In this document: positions 21,754 through 32,835 of the stretch, piece after piece | Numbering within the stretch: position 1 is the stretch's first letter | Layout: each line of letters opens with the position of its first letter | NCBI GenBank assembly: GCA_021397845.1 | Contig: CM038046.1 | Location: 67,660,021-67,724,020 of the forward strand | Direction of reading: 5' to 3' | DNA length: 64,000 nucleotides | Source of the DNA: Areca catechu | Lineage: Eukaryota; Streptophyta; Magnoliopsida; Arecales; Arecaceae | Notes under the pieces: generated by a model | Database searches by the model: none | What the model was told of the DNA's origin: nothing | What the model saw: only the letters and a program-made list of their open reading frames with translations | Position numbers and translations under genes: made by a program

Positions 21754-22372
21754 TGATGGGGGACAGATGGGAGGATAGTTGGTGAGCCTAGAAGTCACCT
21801 AGATTAGGGTACTACTATTTTTTTGAATTTTTTTTGTAAGGGGTGGTGAAGGATATAATGAGGCTGGAAGATAGGGTTTTGATCTCATGGACTTTGGGAC
21901 TCACCCTAATGAAGAGACCTTTCACCTCTAGGGCATTACACCCTCCTCGATACTTGGAGGTGCTAGGATGAATCACAAAGGTCACTAGGGATAAAGAAGA
22001 TGGAATGGGAAGGGGGATAACTAGGGCATCACGCCCATGCTCGAAGGCGAAGGCAAGAAGAATCACTCTTCTAAAAACTCAAAATTTATTTTCTCAAAAA
22101 CTTTTGTCTTACAAATGACTGAGGGTGGTATTTATAGACCTGTCCAACCTTCTTTTGAATTTGAATACAAAATAAAAAGATAGGAATGATTCAAATTCAA
22201 ATACAAGATAGGATAAGATAAGCCTATCCATATCTAAATCCTAACCAACCAAATCCTAATTCAAATTTTAAATAAAAGATAAATCCTAAATTTATTCTGG
22301 ATATGCTCCAAGATTCGTGCAGCTCCAAAATTCATGCTTGCTCCGGGATCCGTGCTGGTGAGGTCCCCATCA
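21754..22372 (-). repeat. Element X LTR, copy B (middle LTR)
   Basis: TGATGGGGGACAG ... GGTCCCCATCA. It has a PBS on one side (21739-21749) and the purine-tract side of a second internal region on the other, so it serves both internal regions. TATTTATA at 22129-22136. Confidence 0.9.
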
Positions 22373-23981
22373 TTCTCCCGAGGTGGGGAAAACTCGACTC
22401 TGTGGAATGTGGATCAGCAGGGACTCTAGTGAACCGCATCCAATCAAAAAAAAGGGCCGCTCTGAAAATGGTGTAGCTTTGAAAGTGGTGCAACTTTGAG
22501 AACCGTGCATTTTGAAAAAAAGGGACTTGAAATCAGCACAGGAACTTGAAGTCGGCAATAGGAACCGGCTTGCTTTGAGAAGCATGCAGAGGGGAAGTCA
22601 GCTTCGAACGTCGGTTTGTGTTCACGTTCGTGCATAACATCTCCTTCTCCTTCACGGACCGAGCCAGGAACAAAGGGATTTTCGCCGGCGGGCTCTCCGG
22701 TGATGGCGCTGGGAGGAGGACAGCAACTTGTGGAAGAAGATGAGGTTAACTCGGTGCTGGGGCAGACCGGAGGAGGGAGTTTAGAAGTGGAGATCCGAGG
22801 AGACTTACGGACACCAGGAGACCAGAGGGGCTTCCGGAAGATGGGAGATCGGGGGCGAGAGGTTTGGGCGACAGGAGGCTGGCGGAGGGTGATCGGTGGA
22901 GGAGTAGAAGAGGAAGGGTCTGGCGATGGGATCCGGTGGAGGGATGAACGATGATGGTTGCTTGTGAGCTTGAGGAGCAGGGGATGTGATCTGAGCCAGA
23001 AAGATCGAAGGTGGATGGTCTGTTGGTGAAGGATCGGAAGGAGGGATCGGGAGTTGGGATCCGGCGGAGGGAGGCATGTTGATTCCGATAGACGGCACGG
23101 GCAGAAACTGGTGACGGTGGAAGGGGGCTACGCAGTAGATGGTTCATGGACAGATGGGATGAGGCTGATCGGAGGCGGGGTTAGAGGGGAAGATAGGCGT
23201 GCTCGATTTCGGGTGATGTGCTGGTATGGTGAATGGAGAAATCGGCTGGGTGGCGGCATTGTGATGATCTAGCTGTGGGCGACTTTGGGTGGAAGGGAGG
23301 AGGGCAGTCATCACGGGTTGAGGCAAAGTCCTTCAGCTAGGAGTCGGTGCACTTGGCGGATGGGTGTATCCGATCGGTGGTTAGTAGCGACGGATTGGCC
23401 AAACTGGAGAATAGCAGATCCGACGGAGATTGGCGTTGAGTCTTCTCGGGTGTTTATCGGTGGGAAGCTTCTTGGATGGAGGATGGGATGTCGGTGAAAC
23501 GGCTGCAGGGGGTCGAAATTTGGTCTCGGACAGGAGGAGATCCGATGGAGGCGCCGATCCGAGGGACTGCTTAGATGGTGGTTGTCAACTGCTGGGTTGG
23601 GGGAGGGAGAGACTCTGTTGCATCACCAAAGCCCAAAATCGAAATCCAGCACCAAGCAATCATCATCGAACTCATCAATTTCTGGATGAGACCGATGTCT
23701 GGATGTCGGAGAAGACGATGCAGGCATCTTTTTGGGAGATTCTGCTGGTGACTCAGTCATTCCAGAACCAACGTGGCGGAGAAGACAAGCGTGGGGCTGG
23801 GTTTGCAAGCATCGGCGCCAAGAGATAGAAGACCAAAAATGGGAGATGTGGTGGATTCTTCACGGACTATTGCAGGGTGAGCAAGAACAGGAAGACAAGA
23901 ACTGCAAAACCGATGCGATATGGAAATCTGGGATTGGAAAAGAAATGTACCATAACCTGTCCTATTGCTCTGATACCAAAT
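22373..23981 (-). other. Element X internal region, right copy
   Basis: A 1.6 kb near-copy of 16228-17783 plus 21692-21753, uninterrupted. Composition and ORFs are as in the left copy, with indels that change the ORF borders, which argues against protein coding. The PBS is at 23967-23978. Confidence 0.85.
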
Positions 23982-24595
23982 TGATGGGGGGCAGATGGGA
24001 GGATCGTTGGTGAGCCTAGAAGTCACCTAGATTAGGGTACCACTATTTTTTTTGAATTTTTTGTAAGGGTGGTGAAGGATATAATGAGGCTGGAATATAG
24101 GGTTTTGACTCATGGACTTTCGGACTCGCCCTAATGAAGAGACCTCTAACCTCTAGGGCATTACACCCTCCTCGATACTTAGAGGCGCTAGGATGATCTC
24201 AAAGGTCACGAGGGGATAAAGAAGATGGAATGGGAAGGGGGATAACTAGGGCATCATGCCCTTGCCCGAAGGCGAAGGCAAGAAGAATCACTCTTCTAAA
24301 AACTCAAAATTTTTTTTCTCAAAAACTTTTTTTCTTACAAAGAACTGAGGGTGGTATTTATAGACCTGTCCAACCCTCATTTGAATTTGAATACAAGACA
24401 AAAAGATAGGAATGATTTAAATCAAATACAAGATAGGATAAGATAAGCCTATCCATATCTAAATCCTAACCAACCAAATCCTAATTCAAATTTTAATAAA
24501 TGATAAATCCTAAATTTTTCTGGATATGCTCCAAGATTCGTGCAGCTCCAAAATTCGTGCTTTCTCTGGGATCCGTGCTGCTGAGGTCCCCATCA
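23982..24595 (-). repeat. Element X LTR, copy C (5' LTR)
   Basis: TGATGGGGGGCAG ... GGTCCCCATCA, followed by CTTTG, the other target-site copy. TATTTATA at 24355-24362. Confidence 0.9.
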
Positions 24596-24866
24596 CTTTG
24601 CTGACCGGAGTCGGACTTTTGGAAAGGGCTGTCTTAGAGCCTTTGCTGATTGAAGTCGGGCTTTCGGTAGTGGGCTGCCATAGAGTCGTTGCTGACCAGA
24701 GTTAGGCTTTCGGAAGTGGGCTGCCCTAGATCCTTTGCCGACCGAAGTCAGACTTTCGAAAGTGGGCTGCCCTAGAGCCTTTGCCAACTGGAGTCGGACT
24801 TTCGGAAGTGGGCTGCCCTAGAGCCTTTGTCGACCGGAGTCGGACTTTCGGAAGTGGTTCGTTGAA
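24596..24866. repeat. 46-bp tandem repeat array, right part
   Basis: Anchors at 24637, 24683, 24729, 24775 and 24821 keep the 46-bp period of 15366-15609, so the two parts were one array before element X inserted. Confidence 0.93.
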
Positions 24867-24878
24867 GAAATATGAACT

Positions 24879-26160
24879 TCATTGATAGTACTTGCGGAGG
24901 TTGTCTACATTTCACAGATGTGCCTACTATCGTCCATCTAAAATTCAAGTCGGTAGGTGCCAGCTCGAACCACTTCGACGACCCGATAAGGTCCTTCCCA
25001 ATTTGGGGAAAGCTTGCCTTACTCGGTCGGCCTCGAGATTTCGGCCCATTGCAGGACCAAGTCTCCGACATGGAAAGCTCGCGCCTTTACTCGCGAGTTG
25101 TAATATTTCACCATCTTTTGGCGGCATACCGCCATCTTCATGCTTGGCCGAAGTCTAGTTTTCTCAAGAAAGTCCAGGTCAACCCTTCACCACTCAGAGT
25201 TGGCCGGTTCGGCGTAGTGGTCAATCTGGAGAGATTGAAGAAAGTCTCAATAGGGATGACAGCTTCACTCCCGTAAGTGAGGTTGAATGAAGTTTCGCCG
25301 GTCGATGCCCTGGTGGTCATTCGATACGCCCATAATACTGAATGGAGTTCCTCTGCATAAAGTCCCTTCGCTTCATTGAGCCAGGTCTTCAGCCCTGCAA
25401 GATTGTTCGGTTGGTGACTTCAGCCTCTCCATTGCACTGAGGGTGACCGACCGAGGGTAGTCGGTGAGAGACATGATATTGCTGATAAAAATCCTGAAAC
25501 TTAGAGTTATCAAATTATCTTCCATTGTCAGTAATATTCGTCCAGGGAATGCCGAATCGAAAGATGATATTGTTCCAGACGATGTTCTCCACCTTAGCCT
25601 CCATTATCTATGCTAGTGGTTTGGCCTCAACTCATTTGGTAAAATAGTTGATGGCCACAAGCAAAAATTTTCGTTGCCCGGAGGCCGGGGGAAGGGTCCC
25701 AGGATATCCATCCCCATTGTGCGAATGGCCATGGGGTGGTGATCGATGTCAGCTCACTGGCGGATCTCCTTGGAATGACAGAGTACCTCTGACACGCGTC
25801 GCACCTTTGGATGAAGTCCGATAAGTCCTTCTAAATGGTGGGCCAGTAATATCCCTGCCAGATGATCTTATAAGTTAAGGATCTCTCTTTGAGGTGGTCG
25901 CCACAAATGCCTTCATGGACTTCTCTGAGGGCGTAGTCGGCGTTTGCCTGCCCCAAGCACTTCAATAGCGGTTGTGAGAATGACCACTTATAAAGGATGC
26001 CGCCAAGGATGACGTACTTAGTGGCCATCGGGCGCACCCGCTTGGCCTCCACCGGATCATCCGTAAGGGTTCCTTTGACCAGGAAGGAAAGGATCAAATT
26101 TATCGAAGAAACTTCTTGTTCCACCTGATGGACCTCGGTCGGCTCTTCGATAAATCTTGC
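24879..26160 (-). pseudogene. Tat-type gypsy pol: end of RNase H region and integrase
   Basis: Reading down from 26160: a linker, then the H2C2 zinc region (YALREVHEGICGDH ... CDACQRY), the integrase core with TDNGRQF-like and NGEAEVTNRTI (second Asp and Glu), then TRASTGETSFNLTYGSEAVI and the integrase C-terminus, stop at 24879-24881. It has many stops and shifts. The end is followed by the 46- and 96-bp arrays and then the antisense ORF, the layout of Tat-lineage gypsy elements. It is cut at about 26160, where Sirevirus-like RT begins without a visible duplication; protease and RT are missing. Confidence 0.85.
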
Positions 26161-26164
26161 ATAT

Positions 26165-27270
26165 TCTAACCATGATTTTAAACTTCACGAGACTTAATAT
26201 GGTTTAAAACAAACTCCAAGAACTTAGTATATGTTAAGTAAATTTCTACTTGAAAATGGCTTTTCTGGAAGCAATGTAGATACTACACTATTTTTGAGAA
26301 AAAAATGATAATCTCTTAGTAGTACAAGTTTATGTTAATAATATCATTTCTGGTGCTACTGATGAAACACTTTATCAAGAGTTTGCCAAGTTTATATAAG
26401 GAGAGCTCGAGATGAGTATGATGGGAGAACTAAACTTCTTCCTTGGACTCCAAATCAAGCAAACTAGAAAAGGGATCTTTATCAACCAAGCTAAATACAC
26501 AAAAAGAAATCTTAAAAAATTTGGGATGGAGACAATCAAGCCATTATGTATAACTTTGAGTCCTTGCAAACTTGATAAAGACAAATCCGGTAAGAATGTT
26601 GATAAAAATCATATAGAGATATCATTAGTTCATTATTGTACGTAATTGCAAGTAGGCCGGATATTATGTTTTGCATATGTATGTGTGCTAGATATCAGTC
26701 TACTCCTAAAAAATATTATTTATTGGCTATTAATCACATACATAAATATTTATCTAGCACAATAGATATTGGACTATGGTATTCTAGAGATTCATCAATA
26801 GAATTGATTGTTTATTCTGATGCTGACTTTGCTGGTTGTAAACTATTAGAAAAAGCACTAGTAGAACCTATCAATTTCTTGGAGTTAATTTGATTTCATA
26901 ATTTAACAAGAAATAAAATTCAATTGCTCTATCTATGGCAGAAGCCACATATATAATAGCTGAAAGTTATTGTGCTCAAATCTTATGGATCAAATAACAA
27001 CTCGAAGACTTTGGCATTAAGTTATATAAACTTCTATAGGATGTGATAACGCAAGTGTAATTATTTAACTAAAAATTCTATTCAACACTCAAGAAGCAAA
27101 CACATTAAAATAGACATCATTTCATAAGAGACCATGTGCAAAATAATGATGTAATACTTGACTTTGTGTGTACTAATAGGCAATTAGCAGACATTTTTAC
27201 TAAGCTCCTTAGCAAAGATAGATTCTGCATGATTAGAAGAGAATTAGGCATCATTGACCCATTTGATTGA
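26165..27270 (+). pseudogene. Sirevirus-like RT (C-terminal half) and RNase H
   Basis: Opens within RT at a KLHE..YGLKQ segment. The catalytic region reads VYVNNIISGATDE, so the YVDD aspartates are replaced (VNN). Then MSMMGELNFFLGLQIKQT and YTKRNLKKFGME, a frame change near 26640 into RPDI, ARYQSTPKKYY and LWYSRDSS, and RNase H with YSDADFAGCK. The end is ADIFTKLLSKDRFCMIRREL, stop near 27268. Many stops and shifts. Vocabulary is Sirevirus-type (Opie/SIRE-like), from memory. Confidence 0.85.
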
Positions 27271-27404
27271 AACTCTTTCAAATACTTCTTTGAAATCTTT
27301 CAAAAGTTCCAAATCCTCTCAAATATCACTTGGCAAAGTCTCTAGACACCCCCTCGAATTTTACCAATTTTATTAAAATTTTTCCTGAATTTATTCTGAT
27401 CTTT

Positions 27405-27485
27405 TTTTAAGTGTTGATACTCAAGATTTGTCGAAGTGTTAACTCATAGAAGTGTTGACACTTGAGCAAATCGCTAGTGTCGACT
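27405..27485. repeat. GTGTCGAC-type repeats upstream of the env-like ORF
   Basis: AAGTGTTGATACTC, AAGTGTTGACACTTG and TAGTGTCGACTCATG lie about 200 bp before the env-like start. The same kind of repeats lies before the env-like ORF of the minus-strand relative (63405-63487) and inside the LTRs. Confidence 0.7.
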
Positions 27486-28924
27486 CATGACCGATTGACC
27501 TATTTATCTAGGGCATCACCAATAATTTTTTCATTTATTTTACAATCTTCTCTCTCCATAGTGGTCCCCAAACATCCCCCATCATCCTCAAACAGTATTT
27601 CTCATCCCTATCCTTCCTATTTTGGCAAAATCCCCCTTCTCTCTTTCAATCCCAAACATTCCTTAGTTTTGGTGGCCATGGGTCCAAGAAAACAAGTGGC
27701 TTTCCATAAGAAAAGGTTCCATTTTGAGCGAGGAGAAGCAAGCTCAGGACAAAGGAGATCAAAGGCTCGATAGGATCCAGCTTGATAATGAGATGAGCCC
27801 GAGGCTTAGGCGGCAGCGATTGCACCTCCTCCACAGCTTTCCCCGGCAGTCAAAAGTGTGGCAGGGAAGGTTATTACTTGTGGCAGGAGAATTGATCTAC
27901 CATTTCTAGACTTGGAAGGATTTGTGATTGGCGATTTGCTAAGAGCTGTAGGATTTGTCCCATTCTGCACCATGCATAAGCAATACTACCCGCATTTGAT
28001 GAGAGAGTTTAATGGTAGTATGGCCATTGATGGGATCATATGGACTGCTCAAGTCAGGGGAGTACATATACCAGTCACTTCTAAGATAGTCAGTCAGATT
28101 TGGGAGATTCCCCAGCAAGGTCTGGCAGCTAGCTATATGGCAGACCAGACATAACTTTCAGATGTATCTTGGAGCAAGACAACATTAGAGGGATATCCAT
28201 TATTTCTGCCAATCAGTTGTCGATGGAGATGAGACTACTGCATCACATCATTGCTCGCATCCTACTTTCAAAGACAAGCCACTTTGACTTTATTACGGAG
28301 CGAGAGCTTGTGTTGATGGTGACTCTGACTCAAAGGACATCCGTCAACCTTACTGTACTAATGGTGCATCAGATGGTTGAGGCAACCACCCAAAGGAGAT
28401 TCTGTTTACCTTACGGGATGGGACTGACCTGTATCATTCATGCTTATGGGATACCCTTAGAGGGGAATGCCTCTAAAGAGATTCTGCATACTAACATCTA
28501 TGGGGAGAAGTCATTGCACAAGATGGGATTCAGAAAGGTAAGAGGTAGCTGGACGAGAAGAGAGTCAGGCCAGGAGCCTGATAAGGAAGATGAGATTAGG
28601 GTAGCAGAGGCTGGACCTTCTACACTTGCTCCATAGATGACTCCTTCTAGACGAGCATCAGTTGTCAGATTTGAGTCCAAGCTTGCTACACCTCCTTCTG
28701 CTCCAGCTCCTCGATATTCTTTAGTGATAGACTCAGCATTTGAAGAGAGACTGTTGAAATCAGATCACTGTGGCCAAGATGATAGGTTTAGTGTATCAAT
28801 TAGGAACAGCAGACTTATTTAGAGCTGCACAGTCTAAGAGCACAAATTGATGAGCAACTGACTTCTATCAGACAGAGCATGAAGGTAGGCTTCACTGAGA
28901 TTCAAGATCTTTTTTGAGATCCCT

Positions 28925-30286
28925 TGATTCCCAGTTAGCCAACCCAAAGGGGGTTTTGGGTAAGTTAAAAATTTAGCAAGTATGTGCCTTTTGGAAACTT
29001 TGTGTGGTGAGTGAAGTGATAGAGTATTGCAAAGAAAGTAAATAAGTATGCAAAAACAAGAGCAAGCACAAACACCACAAAATTTAGAGTGGTTCGGAGC
29101 AACCCAGCTCCTACGTACACTACCAAAGGTGCACTCTTCGGAATTCCACTATATCACCCGGAATACAGCAGATTATTTTCCTATCGGCTCATAATCCAAA
29201 ACCTAATACAAAGTTTATCCCGGGCTCACTAACAACCCAACTTGGTTTTCAGGCTAAACAATAATCCAAAACTAACACACAAGCTACACCACCTGCTGTA
29301 TAACTTAAAACAAGGTTAACAAAAGAAGCAACATAGAAAACAAACCCAATGTACTGAATGGTTGCAGTTGAAGCTCTTAATGAGGCCTTCTTGAATGCTT
29401 TTTCAATGCTCTTCAAGGCTCTCTTAACTCTTCTAAAATAAACTCAACAAGTTGGTGGAAAGTTTTTGGAGAACTTGAGTTTTCACTTAAAATCTCTTGG
29501 AATATTCAATACTCTCTTTAAAGTTCCATCAAAGTTCTTAAAGTTCTTTTCTTTTCACTTAAATCTACTATTTATAGCTTCTTGAAGTGTTCCCAGCTGA
29601 ATATGGCCATTAGAATTCCTTAGAAGTCAAAAACTAGCCGTTGGGAGGCTTTAGAATCAAGAATTTAAATTCTGAAACTAGTCATTACTATTCAAATTCT
29701 GGGATTTTAGTCGGCTCACAGACTTTGAGTCGGCTCAGATTGATAGTGAAGTAAAACTGTAGTATGGGAGAGTTGGCTCATTTTAGATTAAAGTCAGCAC
29801 AATTGATTGGAGTTTCAGAAGAAAATATCTTCCACTCTATGAGAGCCGGCTTGGATATTCATTAAGTCGGCTCGAATATTGTGTATCAAAAGTTTCTGTG
29901 CTGTGCCAAACATTGTATCAACTCTATTTAATTGAGTCGGCTTGAGTGAAACTTCTTTAGAGTCTTCCAAAAAGTTTCAAACTTCTCCCAAATTTCTTTC
30001 AAATAACTTCTAAACAACTTCTAAAATCTTTAAACTTAAAATTATATTGATTTGTCCCTTTTTACATGAATATACAAACGAATTTACCTAGGGCTCTTAA
30101 TAATTGAAATATATGAAAACATTTTCTTTGAGTACATGACTTCATTCCAATGGTCTTAGAATTGTAGGGTGGATGATTGTCCACATAAAATATCCTATAA
30201 AAACTTCTTAAATATTTGAAAAGTTTTAGTATCAAATGCATGATCCAATGTTTTGTAATCATCAAAATCATTCCTTGGGGTCAACA
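28925..30286 (-). mobile_element. Solo LTR of a third Sirevirus-like family
   Basis: Plus-strand view: TGATTCCCAGTTAGCC ... GGGGTCAACA; the flanks TCCCT (28920-28924) and TTCCT (30287-30291) are a 5-bp duplication with one change. The tips resemble the LTRs at 31197, 40549 and 58682. There is no internal region or PBS, so it is a solo LTR left by LTR-LTR recombination. It carries AGTCGGCTCA-type repeats (29707-29955). Confidence 0.8.
29707..29955. repeat. AGTCGGCT-type repeats in the solo LTR
   Basis: AGTCGGCTCA at 29709 and 29728 (19 bp apart), then variants AGTTGGCTCA, GAGCCGGCTT, AAGTCGGCTCG and GAGTCGGCTTG. The centre is near-palindromic (AGCCGGCT). The placement matches the GTCGAC arrays of the other families. 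Confidence 0.65.
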
Positions 30287-30661
30287 TTCCTGTTACCACC
30301 TCCAGCTGCACCAGGACCTTCTATTCCACCTCCACCTCCTCTTCCAGCTGATGATGATGTTAGTGGTGCTGTGATGATTCCCCAGTAGATGGTGGCGACA
30401 TAGTACGTGAGGATCAACCTCCAATTGATACAACAGATGCTTTAGCTCAGGCTATGGATCTACTTCTGATGATCAGCATGCCACAGATTCTCCTTTCTTG
30501 ACACCAGCCAACACTCTTGGGACTCGTGCCACCAGGACTTCTAGGATCGTAGATTGCTCTGGCCCATCTCTTAGGACTATAAGCATGACACACAAGACTC
30601 CTAGACCTTCTGCATCTAGAATCATGGCACCTGTAGTTCTATTTTTTCTATCTAATAAGCA

Positions 30662-31196
30662 GTAGCCTTGTAGATGCTATATTTTTATTGTATTTCATGT
30701 ACTTTCCATAATGTATTTTTAGTTCATGTATGCTATTTTGTTGTTGTACTAAAACATCTCTATATATGATAGTTATGTTTCCTTATATTACTCTTCTTTT
30801 TGTCTTATTAATCATTCTCTAACAAAAGCACTAATTAAAGGGGAGAAAATTATTTTAGATTTTAATGATGACAAAAAGGGGGAGTAAGATAGATTACTTT
30901 AATCAAAAATCTAAAATTTTCAAGAATTCACATTCTACTTAAGATAGGGAGAGAAAATCTCAACTTTGCTTGACCCAATAACTTTGAAATATTGCTGTAT
31001 GAATTAAAGAGGGATACATCTTCATCTAAATATGTCTATGAACTTTGTTTGATGATAAATGTAAAAATTGTTTGATGAACTTGTTCAATTTACAATGCCA
31101 TTAAAAATATGCTTACCAAAAAGCTTAATACAATAGCTAAATTTGAACTCAAATGCTTATATACTGAAAGTTTTGTCATCATCAAAAGGGAGAGAA
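30662..31196 (+). other. Sirevirus-like 3' UTR with purine tract
   Basis: AT-rich non-coding sequence with GACAAAAAGGGGGAG near 30868-30884. It ends in CATCAAAAGGGAGAGAA, the purine tract directly before the 3' LTR. The relative at 60118 has the same tract on the other strand. Confidence 0.75.
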
Positions 31197-32835
31197 TGTT
31201 ATCTTTGGACCTTGATTTTGATGAATAATAAAACATTGAGAATATATTTTTTACTAATATTTCAATTGGTGTTGTGAATTCTAGGTTATAGGTACATCAA
31301 ATTCTTTACTCAAAAGTATCAAAGTTATTTACACTGATGCAAGATAAATTTCAAAGTTTAAGAAGTCTTTTTACTTTGGAAAGCCAAGAAATTGATCACT
31401 TTGCTCATTATGGAGAAGAAATTGAAAGTATATTGGACAAAATTTAGAGTTTCAGAGTTTGGCACAAAATTTGAAATTGGCACAGACCTAGTGTCGACTC
31501 ATGAAGCCTAGTGTCGATACATCTGAAGATTGGCATGCAGAAATTCTACCGGCATGCCAAGTATTGACCCAAGTGTCGACTCACAGGTCGACTCATAGGT
31601 TGACTCAAGGCTTCAGAACAAAAATGGATAGAACATTATTTTTTGGACTCCAGTGAAGTGTTGATCCATGTGTCGATCCAAGTGTCGACTCACAAGTCGA
31701 CTCAAGCCTGAGAACAGAAATGGACAAAACATTATTTTTTGGACTCCAATGAAGTGTCGACCCAAGTGTCAACTCAAGATCGACTCATGGCTTGAGACAA
31801 GAAAGTTACAGAATTGTGTCATTCCTGAATTTTGTCAAGTGCTAACTCAAGTGTTGACTAAAAAGCTCAAGTGGTGACTCACAGGTTGACTCATAGCCTA
31901 AGACCAGAAATGAAGCAGAACCATGAATTTCAATAATTACACTTGGTGTTGATCCAAGTGTCGACCCAGGTGTCGACTCACAGGTCGACTCACATGTTCT
32001 AACAACAGTAATGGCAATGTTTTTAGAAGCTCAGAATTGATTCAAGTGGTCCAAAATGGCTAGTTTCTCTTCTCCAATGATCACAAATAGTTTTTGTAAG
32101 GTTTTTGGTGTATTTATCGCTCACCAAACTCATTGAATATATAAGAGACATAAGAGACAACTCCTATCATTCTAGAAAGCTATTGAAAATACAAGAGAGA
32201 GAGCTAAAAAGAAGATTCCAAGTGAAAAGCCTTTATTCTAGCCATTGAGCCTTCAAATCAATAACTAAAAGTGTTCATTGAAAGATTCCAAGAAGAAGAA
32301 GACAACTCAAGCATTTAAGAAGAGCTTCATCAACATTCTTTTTGCTCTTTTGAAAGCTTTTTCTTGTACTTAAATATGTACCTTTTGTCTTATTTGTTAT
32401 AACTTGTTTCAAGGCTATTGAAACTAGGGGTTAGGCCCTTCCAAGCCATGAATTGGAATATAAGCCTAGGGTTGGCTTGAGGAAAAGGTTGTTGGTGAGC
32501 CTAAGTGTGAAAACCAACAATGGGTTTGACTTGTGAGCCCTTGAAAATAAGTTGGCTGTAATCTTTGATAAATTATAGTGAAATCTTCAAGATGTATCTT
32601 TGGGAGTGGATGTAGGTGCTTGGAGTGCACTGAACCACTATAAACTTCTTGTGTTTGTGTGTGTGGTTTGCTTTCTCATTTCTTTCCCTAGCATTGCTCT
32701 TTTTTCTTTAAAGCACTACATTTAGATCACATTCTACTTATTCACATTGTTACACAAACACATTAGTTCAGCACATGCTTTGTTTAAATTTTTAAAAACC
32801 TAATTCACCACCTTCTTGGGTTGCTATGCTGGGCA
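31197..32835 (+). repeat. 3' LTR of the Sirevirus-like element (1639 bp)
   Basis: Starts TGTTATCTTTGGACCTTG, ends GCTATGCTGGGCA. Both ends match the minus-strand LTR at 58682-60117 in reverse. A TATATAAG at 32138-32145 is a possible TATA box. The following ACACT (32836-32840) would be the target site, but the other copy is lost with the 5' end. Confidence 0.85.
31491..31999. repeat. GTCGACTC-rich repeat region of the Sirevirus-like LTR
   Basis: More than a dozen copies of GTGTCGACTC, GGTCGACTC, GTGTCGACCC and GTTGACTC variants, at spacings from about 14 to 21 bp. The core GTCGAC is palindromic. Confidence 0.8.

Larger units (their letters stand above)
15610..24595 (-). mobile_element. Element X: non-coding gypsy-type element with three LTRs and two internal regions
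   Basis: LTRs lie at 15610-16227, 21754-22372 and 23982-24595 (614-619 bp; TGATG ... CCCCATCA). Reverse complements of the initiator tRNA-Met PBS lie at 21739-21749 and 23967-23978, so the element runs on the minus strand. Each internal region is about 1.6 kb with no gag or pol; only the end next to the purine tract resembles the last codons of chromodomain-gypsy pol (HSTESSFPHLGRM). The LTR-internal-LTR-internal-LTR order is typical of unequal recombination between copies. Element Y sits in the left internal region. Confidence 0.88.
27678..30661 (+). pseudogene. Env-like ORF of the Sirevirus-like element, interrupted
   Basis: ATG at 27678 opens with MGPRKQ, as in the minus-strand relative at 63192. 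TAG at 27771 ends the first frame. After shifts come LPFLDLEGFVIGDLLRAVGF and IWTAQVRGVHIPVTSK (27880-28140), then LHHIIARILL, CLPYGMGLTCIIHAYGIPL and GEKSLHKMGF (28170-28560). These match the 'putative plant transposon protein' domain often labelled envelope-like in plant retroelements. A Pro-rich C-terminus (PSIPPPPPLP) lies after the inserted solo LTR (28925-30286). Membrane or envelope activity is not shown. Confidence 0.68.
26165..32835 (+). mobile_element. Sirevirus-like copia element, 5'-truncated, plus strand
   Basis: Keeps half of RT, RNase H, a 0.4 kb spacer, an env-like ORF, the 3' UTR, a purine tract (31182-31196) and a complete 3' LTR. RNase H followed by an env-like ORF is the Sirevirus gene order. 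5' LTR, gag, protease and integrase are missing. Its LTR ends inside the integrase of a minus-strand copia element. A solo LTR of another family interrupts the env-like ORF. Confidence 0.82.

Noticed and set aside
15610..24595. Element X as a DNA transposon, because of the TGATGGGG ... CCCCATCA ends
   Set aside because: tRNA-complementary PBS sequences lie beside two of three direct-repeat LTR copies, so it is an LTR element; the short inverted tips are normal for LTRs.
27462..27773. 103-residue ORF before and across the env-like start
   Set aside because: Its first two thirds lie in the spacer; only the segment from MGPRKQ onward is shared with the relative at 63192.
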